NCBI GenBank assembly: GCA_963662155.1
Contig: OY759271.1
Coordinates: 42,727,500 to 42,791,499, forward strand
Length of the DNA: 64,000 nt
Source: Lamellibrachia columna
Lineage: Eukaryota; Annelida; Polychaeta; Sabellida; Siboglinidae
Reading direction: 5' to 3'
The position numbers and the translations under genes were made by a program. Of this stretch, positions 1 to 59,294 are shown piece after piece. Within the stretch, counting starts at the first letter, position 1. The number at the start of each line of letters is the position of its first letter. The notes beneath the pieces are model-generated. The model did not search any database and was not told the origin of the DNA. It saw nothing but the letters and a program-made list of their open reading frames with translations.

Positions 1-397
1 ATAGTAACAGAGCCCAGCCCAGCCCAGCCCAGTCAAGTGTGCCGGATTGTCGTCCGATTCATCTGCATCTAATGGTTGGCTGAATGACATTACCAATTTC
101 TGAAATTGTCACATGTAACATGTTGCCTTGACAGCCGTGATATATTGCCGCAGCGAGGTTGTTTATGGAGCGGGTTGATGAGACTGGGCCAAGCCTGTGA
201 TGTAATGCGAGATAGTAGCACGCAGCCTCCACCAGTATATTGCGCAGCTTCTCACAGTCTCCCAGTTGTATTCACCGGCTGTGTGTCTCTGTTGCAGCCG
301 TTGATTACTGGTGTGTGTGTGTGACAGCCATCGTACGCAGGATCACCAAGCACCAGCGCTGTGCTGAAAGGGTTAAGCCATCGTGGAACAGAAGGTG

Positions 398-478
398 GTA
401 GTGTCACTGTGTGGTAGTGTCACTCTGTGGTTGTGACAGTGTGGTTGTGACAGTGTGGTTGTGACATTGTGGTTGTGG
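398..478 (+). repeat. 12-bp tandem repeat (GTGGTTGTGACA-like)
   Basis: Several copies of a 12-13 bp unit upstream of exon 1, likely promoter or 5' UTR sequence. A short AGCCC repeat also lies at 11-33. Confidence 0.6.
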
Positions 479-637
479 TGGACACATTCCACAGGGACTT
501 GATACTCAGAAGTGGAGTTTACATTAAGGTAGAAGATGAAGGTGTGTGGATAAAACCTGCCTAACTGCCACGTTTGATCGACTGAAGGGACACGGGAAGA
601 CTTGGATGCACCTTTGTAGTGCCGCCCTCCCTGTGTG

Positions 638-47412
<46,775 letters not shown>

Positions 47413-47584
47413 GTCTTTCTGGGACTATCTCAGTTATTTTCTGTCGTCACTAGTTTCCCGTCAAATGTCTTCAATATGGAATACTGGATAGGTCAGTTTG
47501 TAGCAGTCAATGTTTGAGAATATTCTGCACTCTGTCCAGGTCATGACAGTTGCATGAAGCATCAGATATGACATAAAATATTGC

Positions 47585-47690
47585 ATGTGTTCATCTATGT
47601 CATGTACATGTGTTCATGTATGTCATGTACATGTGTTCATGTATGTCATGGACATGTGTTCATGTATGTCATGTACATGTGGTATGTTCA
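47585..47690 (+). repeat. Tandem repeat of about 24 bp
   Basis: Four copies of ATGTGTTCATGTATGTCATG after the exon 21 stop codon. If the 48265 exon is used this lies in the last intron. Confidence 0.8.
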
Positions 47691-48264
47691 AATGCAAACT
47701 TAACATTATAATCTTGATGGATATTGTTATCATGGCAACCGCAAAATATTGTTTTGTTTAATATTTCCCACTAATCACCCACTTCTAAGGCATCAAACAG
47801 TTTGGTGTTTCTTAGAGCCGGTTGCATATTGCTTAGTTCATGACTTTATGTTGTCGTACAATGACACATTAGCTGGCTGGTAAATGCCCTTTATTTGCAT
47901 ATAGACTATCAAAGGTAATCCCATTACATAGCACAGCTGAGTGGTGCATGTCATGTAGATGGCGACTGCCAGAGTAACCAGGTGAGCATAATAAATGTGG
48001 GCTCCAGAAACCTATTACACATCAAGCCTGATCTACTACAAAATGAAATATTCCAACACTACCAGTATATAAACAAGCCTTACATAATAAATAGTTGGAT
48101 GACAGTAGACGTGTCCTTTATTTAAACCTGTGTTATTGTGTCACAGTTATTACCAAGTATACCTCTACAAATATGAACATGTGCACTTTTTCTAAAGTAA
48201 ACAATACAAACGTGGACAGGAATGAGTAGTTAATAATTCAGTGTTTCCTTTGTTGCTGTTTCAG

Positions 48265-48286
48265 TGCTGATGAAGTATTCTACTGA
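48265..48286 (+). CDS. myrip: Probable alternative last exon of the MyRIP-like gene
   Basis: A strong acceptor (CTTTGTTGCTGTTTCAG) precedes this 22-nt coding piece. Joined to phase-2 position 47402 it gives the tail SADEVFY then TGA. As I recall, vertebrate MyRIP ends ESAVMY, so this short hydrophobic end may be the ancestral one. Total would be 1,701 aa. The matching donor (GTACCT) is weak. Confidence 0.5.
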
Positions 48287-49590
48287 GCAGTGTCTGTAGA
48301 ACAAGTAACAGGCACCAGTTTCTAAGCCAGGACCCAAACAACTGCTGGCATACTGATGCACTGTGGCACTACTGGTGCACTAAGGCACTATTTGTGCACT
48401 GTGGCACTACTGGTGTGCTAAGCCACTAGTTGCATGCTAGTGCACTGGTTGCATACTGCTGGCGCACTGTGGCACTACTAGTGCACCGCGGCATTAGTGT
48501 GTAGCAAGCCGAGATCATATACCTCACTTCTAAAGCATCAGTCTTGCCACGGCAACATTGATGTGCTACTGAACAGTCCAAGATGTTGACTATGTTACCA
48601 GAACAGACAAAGTTGACCTTACTGCAGATTGAAATGTTTAATTTTTCAATTAGCCAGAATTTCATGTAAAAAATATTTAGTTTGTTATCGACAGTTGCGT
48701 GAATGAGATGTAGTTTATTGTTTGACCACAAGTGTGCATGCATGTATACATGCATATGTACATGAATGATGTGTGCATTTGTGACGTGTGTACAATGTAT
48801 GTATACATATGTGCACACACGTATATAACATGTATACAAGTTTAATATATTTTCATATTCAAACGTGGTTTTGTCTTACATTCCACACTGTATTCCTTTG
48901 TACCATTTTTAACCTGTTTCTATGTGTAGTTGTTTACTTTTAATAACTTTTTAGTACTAATAATATTTTTATTTGTACACACAGCAGTTATTTGTATTAC
49001 ACATAATATAAAAAAAATTATCTGTTAAAAATATATCATAAAAAATATATAATATGAGCACGTTTAAAAATAATACAATACTTAAATCCATCTATATATC
49101 GTATTTCGATCAATGGCTTTACGGAGCAGTTTTCGTTCGTTTGTGTTATTGAACCAGTCTTGAGAGCAGACAGATGATGTTAAAAAATAAGCTCCCAAAA
49201 ATGTTTTCCAAAGAAGGGCAAAAAGTTTCCAATGGCTGTGTTAAAACAGCTCTTCAAAATATCAGATGATTTCTGTTTTGTGCTATAGAAGATTGATGAG
49301 ACATAATATTATATCAGACATTTCTATAATTATCTCGTTGTATAGCATGTAGTTCAGTGCAGCTTACAATATTGTGCATAATTAGGCAGCTGTAACATTT
49401 GTATGTGCTGTGTGAATTGCCAAGATTGTTCTGTCGTGTGCATACGTTTGTGTATGCATGGTGTGAATGTATGCATGGTGTGAATGCACATCTACTTGCG
49501 TGCAGGAATTTTTATGTTGTAAAGTGGAATTATATTCATACAGTTGAACTTGCTCATTTTGTTTTACTGAAACTGCCAGTTCCATGACAT
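48287..49590. other. 3' flank of the MyRIP-like gene
   Basis: Degenerate GGCACTACTGGTGCACT repeats at 48355-48500, CATGTA-rich sequence near 48740-48835, then AT-rich DNA. No convincing poly(A) signal; one AATAAA lies earlier, at 47990. Confidence 0.4.
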
Positions 49591-49950
49591 ACCAAATGTA
49601 CAAGTAACATGATTGATGATACCCTAAGTGTACAAATAACATGATTGATGATACCCTAAGTGTACAAATAACATGATTGATGATACCCTAAGTGTACAAA
49701 TAACATGATTGATGATACCATAAGTGTACAAATAACATGATTGATGATACCCTAAGTGTACAAATAACATGATTGATGATACCATAAGTGTACAAGTAAC
49801 ATGATTGATGATACCATAAGTGTACAAGTAACATGATTGATGATACCATAAGTGTACAAGTAACATGATTGATGATACCATAAGTGTACAAGTAACTTGA
49901 TTGATGATACCATAAGTGTACAAGTAACATGATTGATGATACCATAAGTG
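49590..49950 (+). repeat. 32-bp minisatellite
   Basis: About 11 copies of ACATGATTGATGATACCATA plus AGTGTACAAGTA in the intergenic space between the convergent genes. Confidence 0.95.
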
Positions 49951-50224
49951 TGTCCATTGCTTTTTAGTACTGCAATAGCACCTGGCATGTTCAAGATGCC
50001 TTGCATTAACGGTTCTATGTAGTGACTATTTATCCAGGATCTAACTATGTGGATCAGTGTTGGTTGCCAGTTTAGTTAGGTTGTTGACTGTAGGTGGCAT
50101 ACACTGTGTACTCAATGGATAGAATTCAGATGAGGTTTAGCTGCGCCTTGATTTGTGGTACTTTTATTATTCAACCAGTGAAGTTGTTGGTTCAGAAAAA
50201 CCCCACTATTTGGTGATGCCAGTT

Positions 50225-50345
50225 GAATCAGCCCATGCATTGATAGCTAATCAGTTCATGCAATGATAGCTGAATCAGCCCATGCATTGACAGCTGAATC
50301 ACCCCATGCATTGACAGCTGAATCAGCCCATGCATTGACAGCTGA
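50225..50345 (+). repeat. 24-bp tandem repeat
   Basis: Five copies of TGAATCAGCCCATGCATTGA plus CAGC. Confidence 0.9.
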
Positions 50346-50731
50346 ATTTAGTCTAAAGACCTAAGTTGACGTAGGTACTAGATGCTTGGTTCAGTTAGGC
50401 ATATTAAGTACATAACTTATAGCCCTAACAGCAACACACAACACATAACAAACAGTCCCTCAATCAAAAAGTTGTTGAGGCAAGCAATCTGTGTGATGGA
50501 GTTAGACCATGTTGGACATTTAGTCTAGATCTAAATAAGTAGTTTCATTGTTTTAGACAAATTTGTGGCCGAAAGTTTATATTGTTATGTGCAATACATT
50601 ATCAGGTTTATATATGCACCTGTATTGTTGACACTGCAGATTGGATTGTGTCCACAGAACAAAATATATGGAGGATATGAATGAACTTTATTCCATGTAT
50701 ATTTTACTAATAAAACATAGCACTTGTAAAA

Positions 50732-50820
50732 ATATGTTCTTTCTGTATTGTGGTCTCAAGGATGAGAGAAGAATATAATATGTTCTTTCTGTATTGTGGT
50801 CTCAAGGATGAGAGAAGAAT
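50732..50820 (+). repeat. Direct duplication, unit about 46 bp
   Basis: TATGTTCTTTCTGTATTGTG and GTCTCAAGGATGAGAGAAGA occur twice in tandem downstream of SLX9. Confidence 0.9.
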
Positions 50821-50953
50821 ATCACAAATATTTTCAAAATGGTGACAGCGGCTGGTAGGATAGTTGGAGAAAGACAGATTTTGCAAAAATTGGGCAACGA
50901 CATCCAGAACAGGATATGCAAAATGAAGAAACAAAGTCACTGCACACTGTACG

Positions 50954-50959
50954 TTTATT
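50954..50959 (-). promoter_or_regulatory. Poly(A) signal of SLX9
   Basis: AATAAA on the minus strand about 45 bases after the SLX9 stop codon, a normal distance for a short 3' UTR. Confidence 0.6.
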
Positions 50960-51003
50960 GTAACCATAAATAAGACCTGATTAGTAAGAAGCAAGGATGA
51001 TCA

Positions 51004-51127
51004 TCATGTGTCCATACTCTCTTCTTGCTTTAGTTTGTTCTGCAAATGTTCTGTGATTGTAGACAGTGGGTTTGCCTTGTAACTTGGATGGTCCAACACT
51101 TGTTTGAAGAGGGACATCTCTGTGTTC
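51004..51127 (-). CDS. slx9: SLX9 exon 4
   Basis: Acceptor TGATTGTTGCAG; ends SMDT then TGA. Too short to stand out as an open frame, but the motif FKQVLDHPSYKANPLSTITE is diagnostic. Confidence 0.9.
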
Positions 51128-53797
51128 CTGCAACAATCACAAGTAATTATATATCATGTAAATTTACTTAAGATTTTACAACTCAATAACTCTAGCACGA
51201 ATGCACATTATCTGCAGAAGAGAAACAAAATGACAGAAAATACTTGTACAAATATAGATGAGCACTGTAAAGTGTTATAAAGCCACAAGCAGAGTTGTTC
51301 AATTACAATTGAGAATTACACAACATTATTACATTACGACCTTCACTTCTAGAAACAATTACATTGCTTAAAAAAAATATTACAATGTTAAATAAAGGGT
51401 AAATTGCAATAGTTCAAGGTTGAATTCAACTACATTGTTTTAAAAGGAAGATTACATGTATCATTACTACTCATTACATGTATCATTATTACTCATTACA
51501 CATATCATTACTGCTCATTACACCATTACTGCTCATGACGTATCATTACTACTCATTGTTACATAGGGATGTGAATTGATGGATTCTTGGTCCCAGCGGT
51601 CAGTTAAATTACACAGAAAAACTACAATTAAAAAAGAATCCAATCCTAACAATAGTAATTTCTGGTTTGTAGAGTTATCACAAATCAGAAGTTTTAGAGA
51701 CACCAATAGGACTAACACAGTCAGCAACAGCATGGTGGCCGAGAGGAGGATCTCTGATCAATACAGTCATATGACTGGACCATCATCACTGTTGTTGTTG
51801 TGGATAGATATGAGGCTAGACAGGAAACAAGAAATTCTCATCACAGAACAATTTAGATAGCAAAAAAAAAAAAAAATTCAATCTAAGTGTGAAAGTAAGT
51901 CCTATCTGCAGTGAGCATTATGAATATGTAAACATATTTCTGATAGAGAGAGATAAAATTAAAAAGGAAGGATATAATTTTGAGAATGAAATGTAGTATG
52001 CATACATTTGTTTTTGTTTCGCTTTGGTCTTTTGGATAGACTTTGTCTTCTTTGGCTGTGTTCTACAAACCAACAAATGTGCAGACATCATTGATATTTT
52101 TTACTTTTTATTGCTGGTGGAATCTGTAAAATTAATACATTCCAAAATATAAGTATTTGAACACATTAACAACATCAAAATTGCCTGTAGGAAAGATGAA
52201 CTGAACTACAACATGTTCATTACAGTCATCATGCAAGAACTTCTAGTTATACACTGTACAATGTGTACATGCAATCACTGTATGGACTCATGCAAGAACT
52301 TGTAGTTATTCACTGTACATGCAATCACTGTATGGACTCATGCAAGAACTTGTAGTTATTCACTGTACATGCAATCACTGTATGGACTCATGCAAGAACT
52401 TGTAGTTATTCACTGTACATGCAATCACTGTATGGACTCATGCAAGAACTTGTAGTTATTCACAGTACACCTGTACATACAATCACTGTATGGACTCATG
52501 CAAGAACTTGTAGTTATTCACTGTACATACAATCACTGTATAGACTTGTGATGTAAGGAACAATTTCTTAAAAGGAACAACTTCGGAATCGTTGTCCTGC
52601 CCTGCACTGTTTTATGTACTCATGAGGACATATGGAACGAGCAGTTTGACCAAGTGCCAACAGGTAGCGAGAGTCCACTGTACTTATTCTAAGATGAAAA
52701 TGTAAATATTTTAATAATTACATACTCGTTTGTCTGATGAACTTTTGAAACGTCCTTCAAGAGAAGTTCGAGAGTTGGTAGAGTGTCCACCAGAGGGCGC
52801 ATGTCACCGACAACGGCCGTCTTTTGTCGTTTCTTGTGGTCCTTTGCCTGCTGCCGCATCAGCTTTATCTGGTCAATTTCTAAAATGCACAAAGACAATT
52901 CTCAAAATGTTATCATTTAGCAATGATTCACTGTATCAATATCAAGTCATGGTTCATGTTATATTCCTTAAATATACACAGATTTTATTTACATTTTCCT
53001 TGTCTTCATTTGATGTGGGTGTGTGAAAAAAGTACTTTTTTATTTTTTAAATGAATGATAAATAAGACAATTTCTAAAAGCAAAGCACTTTCACACATGA
53101 CAATATGCAACAGCTACATCAAGACCATGATGAAAAGACAATCATGTTATATTGTTCAGGTAACATAAATAAATAGCATTAGCACCGTTTTGTTTATACT
53201 TGTAAACAATGCAGCAGCCTACTTTTGGTCAAGAATTCACGTTTCAGCTTTCGTTTGTCTTTCTTTGAAAGGTTCAGTCCTTTCATTGATTTGCTGGTAA
53301 TGGCGCTACGAGTGTCAAAGTCAGCATCAGACGACAGCAATTGCTTTGACAAAGCATTCAGGTCAATGTCGACTTTGCTAAAGAGACCAGTACTGGGAAG
53401 CTGTGATGGCGCCACCTAGTAGACAAATACAGCATATGTATTAGTACGGCCCTTCTGACCGATGCAATCCGCCTTACATTAAACTGTTGTTATTATGAAT
53501 TAACTTCCATTAACTTCCATTAAATCTGCTAGTATTTGGTACCATCGACACACTTTTTTTCCAAAAGAAATTTCTTCAGAAACCCCAAAAAAAACTTTAA
53601 TGTAAAAATATCAATAGCAAGTTATTAATATTATATCCATATATATTATATTATTATATTTATTATATTATTATTGGCTACTTCACCTTGGATAAGTCCA
53701 CTGAACCGCTATGTGTTGTCGGTCCCACTAACTCTTTGTCTTTTGCCTTGACTGCCCCCTGGTGGGCTCTATGTCGTTTCTGACGGACCTTCCCCAT
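51004..53797 (-). CDS. slx9: SLX9/FAM207A ribosome biogenesis factor (complete, 4 exons)
   Basis: Exons on the minus strand: 53797-53687, 53415-53223, 52879-52726, 51127-51004; they join to 582 nt, 193 aa (human protein is 230 aa). Signatures seen: N-terminal MGKVRQKRHRAHQGAVKAK, SKVDIDLNAL, VVGDMRPLVDTLPTLELLL, and HPSYKANPLSTITEHL near the end. The family is nucleolar and acts in small-subunit pre-rRNA processing and pre-40S export in yeast; the same role is inferred here. All introns are GT..AG with phases 0, 1 and 2. It is convergent with the MyRIP-like gene and divergent from myotrophin. Confidence 0.92.
51465..51560 (+). repeat. 20-21 bp tandem repeat in SLX9 intron 3
   Basis: Imperfect copies of ATCATTACTACTCATTACA. 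Confidence 0.8.
52210..52545 (+). repeat. 50-bp minisatellite in SLX9 intron 3
   Basis: About six copies of TGCAAGAACTTGTAGTTATT, CACTGTACATGCAATCACTG and TATGGACTCA. Confidence 0.95.
52726..52879 (-). CDS. slx9: SLX9 exon 3
   Basis: Acceptor GTGCATTTTAG, donor GTATGT; phase 1 in, 2 out. Encodes KRQKTAVVGDMRPLVDTLPT, the best conserved motif of the family. Confidence 0.92.
53223..53415 (-). CDS. slx9: SLX9 exon 2
   Basis: Acceptor GTCTACTAG, donor GTAGGC; phase 0 in, 1 out. Encodes GLFSKVDIDLNALSKQL and the basic helix NLSKKDKRKLKREF. Confidence 0.92.
53687..53797 (-). CDS. slx9: SLX9 exon 1
   Basis: 37 codons from ATG (53797) to donor GTGAAG. Basic N-terminus MGKVRQKRHRAHQGAVKAK typical of the family. 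Confidence 0.9.
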
Positions 53798-54277
53798 CTT
53801 CAATGTTCCACTGCTGGAAAACCGTCTACAAAGTACAGCAAGTGAATTTTATCTACCTTAAGTAGAAGTCTGTTGTTGATGATTAACACAGGTTACGTCT
53901 AATTCTAATTCTGGTACCCGGCATATCCTGCAGGCCGCAGGATAGGCCGCTGAGTTTATCTATCGTTCCAGCCTGATTTAATGATCGCTGAGTTGGTTCC
54001 ATTCAAAGCGTGTTGTTGACAGTTATAGCTATTGTTCTCCTGACTTTCACAGAATAGAGCACCGAAGTGTGATGTCACGTTGGCATGACAACCGATTCGC
54101 TGGTTAATTCACTTTTTCAATGGTGTTGTGTTTCTCGACTGTAAACACCATGTTGAGAGTCCCACTTGTAGCTTTTATCACTTCCCAAAGATGAAAATGA
54201 GAAAAACATATTATGTAATCTCAAAATTTTTTGATAAAAAATAAATGTTGTAAAGCACACAGTTTGATCACAATGTT

Positions 54278-54281
<4 letters not shown>

Positions 54282-54340
<59 letters not shown>
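54282..54340. repeat. (TA)n tract
   Basis: Pure TA run of about 58 bp upstream of SLX9. Confidence 0.92.
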
Positions 54341-54345
<5 letters not shown>

Positions 54346-54504
54346 GTTTTCTTTGCGCATCACGCTTTATTCACCATTAAGTACTGAGGCAAAACCTGTC
54401 AAGGCTGATGTTATTGATAATTATTTTTAAATCATGAAAAGGATTAGACTCCCTTAGCTTTAACAAATTAATAATAGTTACTCTTATTTCTATATAGCGC
54501 TTTT

Positions 54505-55122
54505 TTGTGTCATGTAGCTGATCTGTTTTGTGTCATGTAGCTGATCTGTTTTGTGTCATGTAGCTGATCTGTTTTGTGTCATGTAGCTGATCTTTTTTGT
54601 GTCATATAGCTGATCTGTTTTGTGTCATGTAGCTGATCTGTTTTGTGTCATGTAGCTGATCTTTTTTGTGTCATGTAGCTGATCTTTTTTGTGTCATGTA
54701 GCTGATCTTTTTTGTGTCATGTAGCTGATCTTTTTTGTGTCATGTAGCTGATCTTTTTTGTGTCATGTAGCTGATCTTTTTTGTGTCATGTAGCTGATCT
54801 TTTTTGTGTCATGTAGCTGATCTGTTTTGTGTCATGTAGCTGATCTGTTTTGTGTCATGTAGCTGATCTTTTTTGTGTCATGTAGCTGATCTGTTTTGTG
54901 TCATGTAGCTGATCTGTTTTGTGTCATGTAGCTGATCTGTTTTGTGTCATGTAGCTGATCTTTTTTGTGTCATGTAGCTGATCTGTTTTGTGTCATGTAG
55001 CTGATCTGTTTTGTGTCATGTAGCTGATCTTTTTTGTGTCATGTAGCTGATCTGTTTTGTGTCATGTAGCTGATCTTTTTTGTGTCATGTAGCTGATCTG
55101 TTTTGTGTCATGTAGCTGATCT
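54505..55122 (+). repeat. 23-bp minisatellite
   Basis: About 27 copies of TTTTGTGTCATGTAGCTGAT plus CTG (or CTT). Confidence 0.96.
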
Positions 55123-55129
55123 TTCTTTT

Positions 55130-56876
55130 AAAATTTGTGATACTGCTTTTTGATGGTAGTTTTTCCCCCACATTTCTTTTAATTGTTTGAGTCATGGATT
55201 TATTCTTGATGAGCAGATTCAATAAGTTTAACTGTTGCATTTAACAAAATAAATGGCCGATGATGATGATGATGGTGGTTTCCTGTGCTGTTTAGAACCA
55301 GCTACCACAATGCTCTCCATAAACTTCCAGTGTTTAGATCTAGTCCCAGCATTCTCATTAAAAGGTGGCTGGCGGTAGTACCCCTATAGTACTGTACATC
55401 AAAGTTTTTGTCACAGTACAAAATGACCAGGGCAGGGTATGTAAATGTCCAGGACAGGCAGAGTCAGCGTCGGAAAGTAGGGGCCACACCATATTTTATT
55501 TTCTCTTTTTCCCATTATAATGTTTCTTTGGATTCCTGCTAAATTTGTCGTATGATTTTCTTTAACATTTCACAGAACATTTATCCTCTATCAAGGTAGC
55601 TAGTCATGAATTGATTAGTAGAAGTTTAAAGACAAATGAACCATTTCTTCACAGATTATAGTTGAAATACTATATAATATACCAGATTATTTTTTTTTTT
55701 TCATTTATTTGGTTATGTTACAAGGTTTTTAAAGCATTTTTTAAATGTGAAAAAAAACAGCCACTAAAAATTAAGTTTAATCGTTTTGAAACAATCCTCA
55801 AAGAAAAAAAATGACATACATATAAACATGACAGTGTAACTGTAACTTTATGTCTGCTACACCACCGTGAATGAATTAAGCAAAAGTTGAATGACAGCTT
55901 AAAGTGGCAGTGTATTTTTTACACAAACCCTTCACCAATCATAATTTACTGCTGTATTACGTTGCGTGCACATTAGACGCGTTCATACACAAAATTACAA
56001 CATCATGAGTGTTGTAGTTTTTCTCAAACAATATTTGAAACATCATTTCCTGGTTATTATTGAAAACACAATCTCAACAAATGCTTGTTTTTGTGTTGAA
56101 ATTCACGGTTTTTCACTAGCGTTTTATGTATTGTTGACAACACATAATAGCTATTTGTAATACCATGTCCCCTTAATTTGCCGCCACAATAACCCTTGAA
56201 TCTGTACTTGTAACATGTTGTCGTCTAAGGTATCAGGTTACGCCAGCCATCTAACAAACACATGGCAGGGTGTGTGTACGGTCATTTTGATTGGCCCGTT
56301 ATCCCATGGGGTCTCCAGGTCACATGTGTCGGCATTTCCGTTCTTGTCAAAGGCACGATAAACAACGTTAACGCTCACTAAATGCTGATATTTGCTGGTT
56401 TAAGTACATTACATGATTTAGTTAGGTAGATATGATACTGATGTGTACTAGCATTACAGTAACCAGACAATGTGGTCCACTTTCACTGCGAACGAATATA
56501 GCTGGTTTGAACATCGTAGTGCATGCGGTCGTTACTATGGAAACATAGGGGATTAAAGGATGGACTGGTGAAATATGACGTTAGTGCCGGGTGATTTTTT
56601 GTGGTGTCAACGTTTAGTTCAGTATATCCTAGCATGTTATGAAGGGGAAAAAATCAACTGACACGCTAGCCGCCCCAACTACCTTAACACACATGGTGTG
56701 TAAAACTCGTGAAAATTACATACCATATTCAACCTAATAGACGTACAATAAGCTTGAAAAAATTTGGCTATAGAAAAATGTCAAGGAATCTGTTCTTATA
56801 AGCATACACCAAATTACTTTTTTCAACAAGGTAACTGTTTAACACTAGTGACCAGTGTCATTTTGGTGACTGGAGT
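55130..56876. other. Intergenic DNA without recognised genes
   Basis: AT-rich; short frames only. No RNA gene or conserved motif seen. Confidence 0.5.
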
Positions 56877-57902
56877 AGAACAACTGAAAAGTTGTGCCAA
56901 CCAGACCTGGGGCCGAGTACATTTTCATGAGTAAAGTACGAGTACAAGTACATTGGTGATGGCTGAGTATGAGTACGAGTACATTGCTCAAAGCTGAGTA
57001 AGAGTACGAGTACAAATACATTTCCACGAGTATGAGTACGAGTACCAGTATATCTTGTGTGATATTATAGTAACTCTGCATAGTAATAATAACGGATAAA
57101 ATAAAAAATTGTGAATTAATTTATATAATTCAGGAAAAGCTGACTATGCAATTACAGTTGATAACACTTTTTTTATGAGGAAAACTGTAAAAAAACTTTA
57201 TGTTTGGGATCACAGTGGTGGTTGCATTCCATTCAAAGGTATAAATCGCATTCAAATGCAAATGTTCAGGGTAAAAATATGGGGTAAAATGTATTTAAAT
57301 TGAAAATACTGTTAGGCATGTTGTAGGTGGCACTGACCACAAGTCCACAACTAATGTTTGCTGAGAGTGTGGATTAGCACCTGCAAATGTCCAGGGCTCA
57401 ATATTCCCTTTGTACTTTAATCACACTACAAATTAGCACCAAGCAATACTTGGAGCAGGCTGTCTGACTTGAGTCACCAAACTTCTTCAGAAGAAGACTC
57501 AGCTAGCAGTACTTAGCACTGTCACTTGTGAGAGCAACAAAGGCATTTTATGGCTAATTGATGAATGACCCTTTCATTACCGGCTTACTGGACTTCCTGG
57601 CTTAATTAAACAAACACAAGGATTATGGCCTGGACTGGTAACTAATACAAATATGGATATGAACTAGGGGTTTCTGACTGGGAAAAGAATCAAAAGATGC
57701 TGCCTCTTGAAGCAAAGCCTTTGTGGCTTCAGTGCATCCAATGTGCAGAAAAGTGATCCAATATCATGTAAAAATTAAACCACAACTACTAAATGTAACA
57801 ATAATAATTATTATGAATCAGGGGCTATAACATTGCAATTAATATAATGGTTATTGCAATAGAATTTACATAATAAAAGTGTTTTTTTAATGATCCTATA
57901 TT

Positions 57903-59294
57903 CTTCACTTCACTTCACTTTCCCATAACCCTTAAGGATCGTTGGGGCACCATTGATGACTTTCTAACCAGCTCTCTCCACGTTTCCCTGTTCTCGACAG
58001 CCCTCTGGGAGTCAGCGAACTCCATTCCTGTCCACTCTTTGATGATGTCTTCCCACCTCTTCTTCTGTCTACCTCTTCGTCTCCCCCCTCTTACGGTACC
58101 TTGCAAGATAGTCTTTGCAAGGCCAGATGATCGTGATACATGACCGTACCACTTCAGTTTACGCTTCTTAACTGTTGTAAGAAGGTCATCATATGGTCCG
58201 ATGGCTTCTTTGATCTTGTTGCGGACAGCTTCGTTAGTAACATGGTCTTTGTATGATATGCGCAAGATCTTCCGAAAGCATCTCATTTCCATGGCTTGTA
58301 TCCTCTTCTGTAGATCTGCTGAGAGGGTCCATGTTTCACAAGCGTACAGAAAGATGGACATGACAAGGGAGCGCATCAGCCTTATCTTCGAACTGACCGT
58401 GATGTTTCTGTCGTTCCATAAGGGTTTCAACCTTGTTAGTGCTGCTGTTGTCTGTGCAATCCTGGCAAGTATCTCCGGTTTGGAACCCTCATCTGTGATA
58501 ATTGATCCCAAGTACCTGAAGCTTGTTACTGTCTGAAGTCTCTGTCCATTAACTTTGACCTCTGTGCTGATGCCTTGTGTGTTGTTCGTCATCAGTTTGG
58601 TCTTTTCGGCACTGATCTCCATGCTGTATGATGTAGATGTTTTTTCAAGGCGCTCCACTAAATTGACTAGTTCTTGTTCATCTCCTGCTAAGCCGTCGAT
58701 GTCGTCAGCAAAACGAAGGTTGGTGATTGTCCTGCCTCCAATGCTGACAGTGCCTTGATGGTTTTCTAAAGCATCAGTCATGATCCTTTCCAGAAAAATG
58801 TTGAAGAGCGTTGGTGATAGTAGGCATCCTTGTCGAACTCCGACTGTTGTTCGAAACCAGTCTCCTATGCTGCTGTTGAAGGTTACTGCACTGGTGGCAT
58901 TGTCATATAGGTGTTCAATGGTTCGGACAAGCTTGGAGCCAATGTTGTACTTCCTCATGGTTGCCCATAGGGCCGCATGCCATACCTTATCAAAGGCCTT
59001 CTTGAAATCTATAAAGACATGATACAGGCTTTGCTGATGTTGAAGGTGTTTCTCGCAAAGGATTCTAAGGTTGAAGATCTGTTCACTGGTGCTCCGTCCT
59101 GCTCGAAAACCCGCTTGTTCTTCAGCGATAATCTCTTCTGCCTGGGGTTTGAGTCTGTTGAGTAGTATCTTCAACATGACTTTGCTCGGGTGGCTGATGA
59201 GGCTGATTGTTCTGTAATTTTGGCATATCTGTAGGTTGCCTTTCTTGGGAAGTGTTATGATCAGTGACTGAGTCCATGGGGTGGGCCATTCTCC
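57903..59294 (-). mobile_element. 5'-truncated LINE with intact reverse-transcriptase frame
   Basis: Flanked by the 10-bp duplication ATCCTATATT (57893-57902, 59295-59304). On the minus strand the 5' end falls inside the reverse-transcriptase domain (SLIITLPKKGNLQICQNYRT) and the 3' end is a short GTGAA repeat. The insertion lies wholly inside the hAT-like element, so it came later. Intact frame and exact flanks suggest youth. Confidence 0.9.
57915..59177 (-). CDS. LINE reverse transcriptase (truncated, C-terminal 420 aa)
   Basis: Uninterrupted frame; the same frame stays open upstream to about 59290. Motifs in order: QAGFRAGRSTSEQIFNLRIL, FIDFKKAFDKVWH, GVRQGCLLSPTLFNIFLE, LRFADDIDGLAGDE (FADD in place of the usual YADD), then ISAEKTKLM and the C-terminal RKLKWYGHVSRSSGLAKTIL. 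The stop TGA is formed by the terminal GTGAA repeat. Clade not assigned with certainty; RTE-like by the short tandem 3' tail. The endonuclease half is absent, so this copy cannot move by itself. Confidence 0.93.
   Translation of the reverse strand: MLKILLNRLKPQAEEIIAEEQAGFRAGRSTSEQIFNLRILCEKHLQHQQSLYHVFIDFKKAFDKVWHAALWATMRKYNIGSKLVRTIEHLYDNATSAVTFNSSIGDWFRTTVGVRQGCLLSPTLFNIFLERIMTDALENHQGTVSIGGRTITNLRFADDIDGLAGDEQELVNLVERLEKTSTSYSMEISAEKTKLMTNNTQGISTEVKVNGQRLQTVTSFRYLGSIITDEGSKPEILARIAQTTAALTRLKPLWNDRNITVSSKIRLMRSLVMSIFLYACETWTLSADLQKRIQAMEMRCFRKILRISYKDHVTNEAVRNKIKEAIGPYDDLLTTVKKRKLKWYGHVSRSSGLAKTILQGTVRGGRRRGRQKKRWEDIIKEWTGMEFADSQRAVENRETWRELVRKSSMVPQRSLRVMGK

Noticed and set aside
58201..59165. 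Plus-strand frames at the LINE
   Set aside because: Antisense shadows of the intact minus-strand reverse transcriptase.
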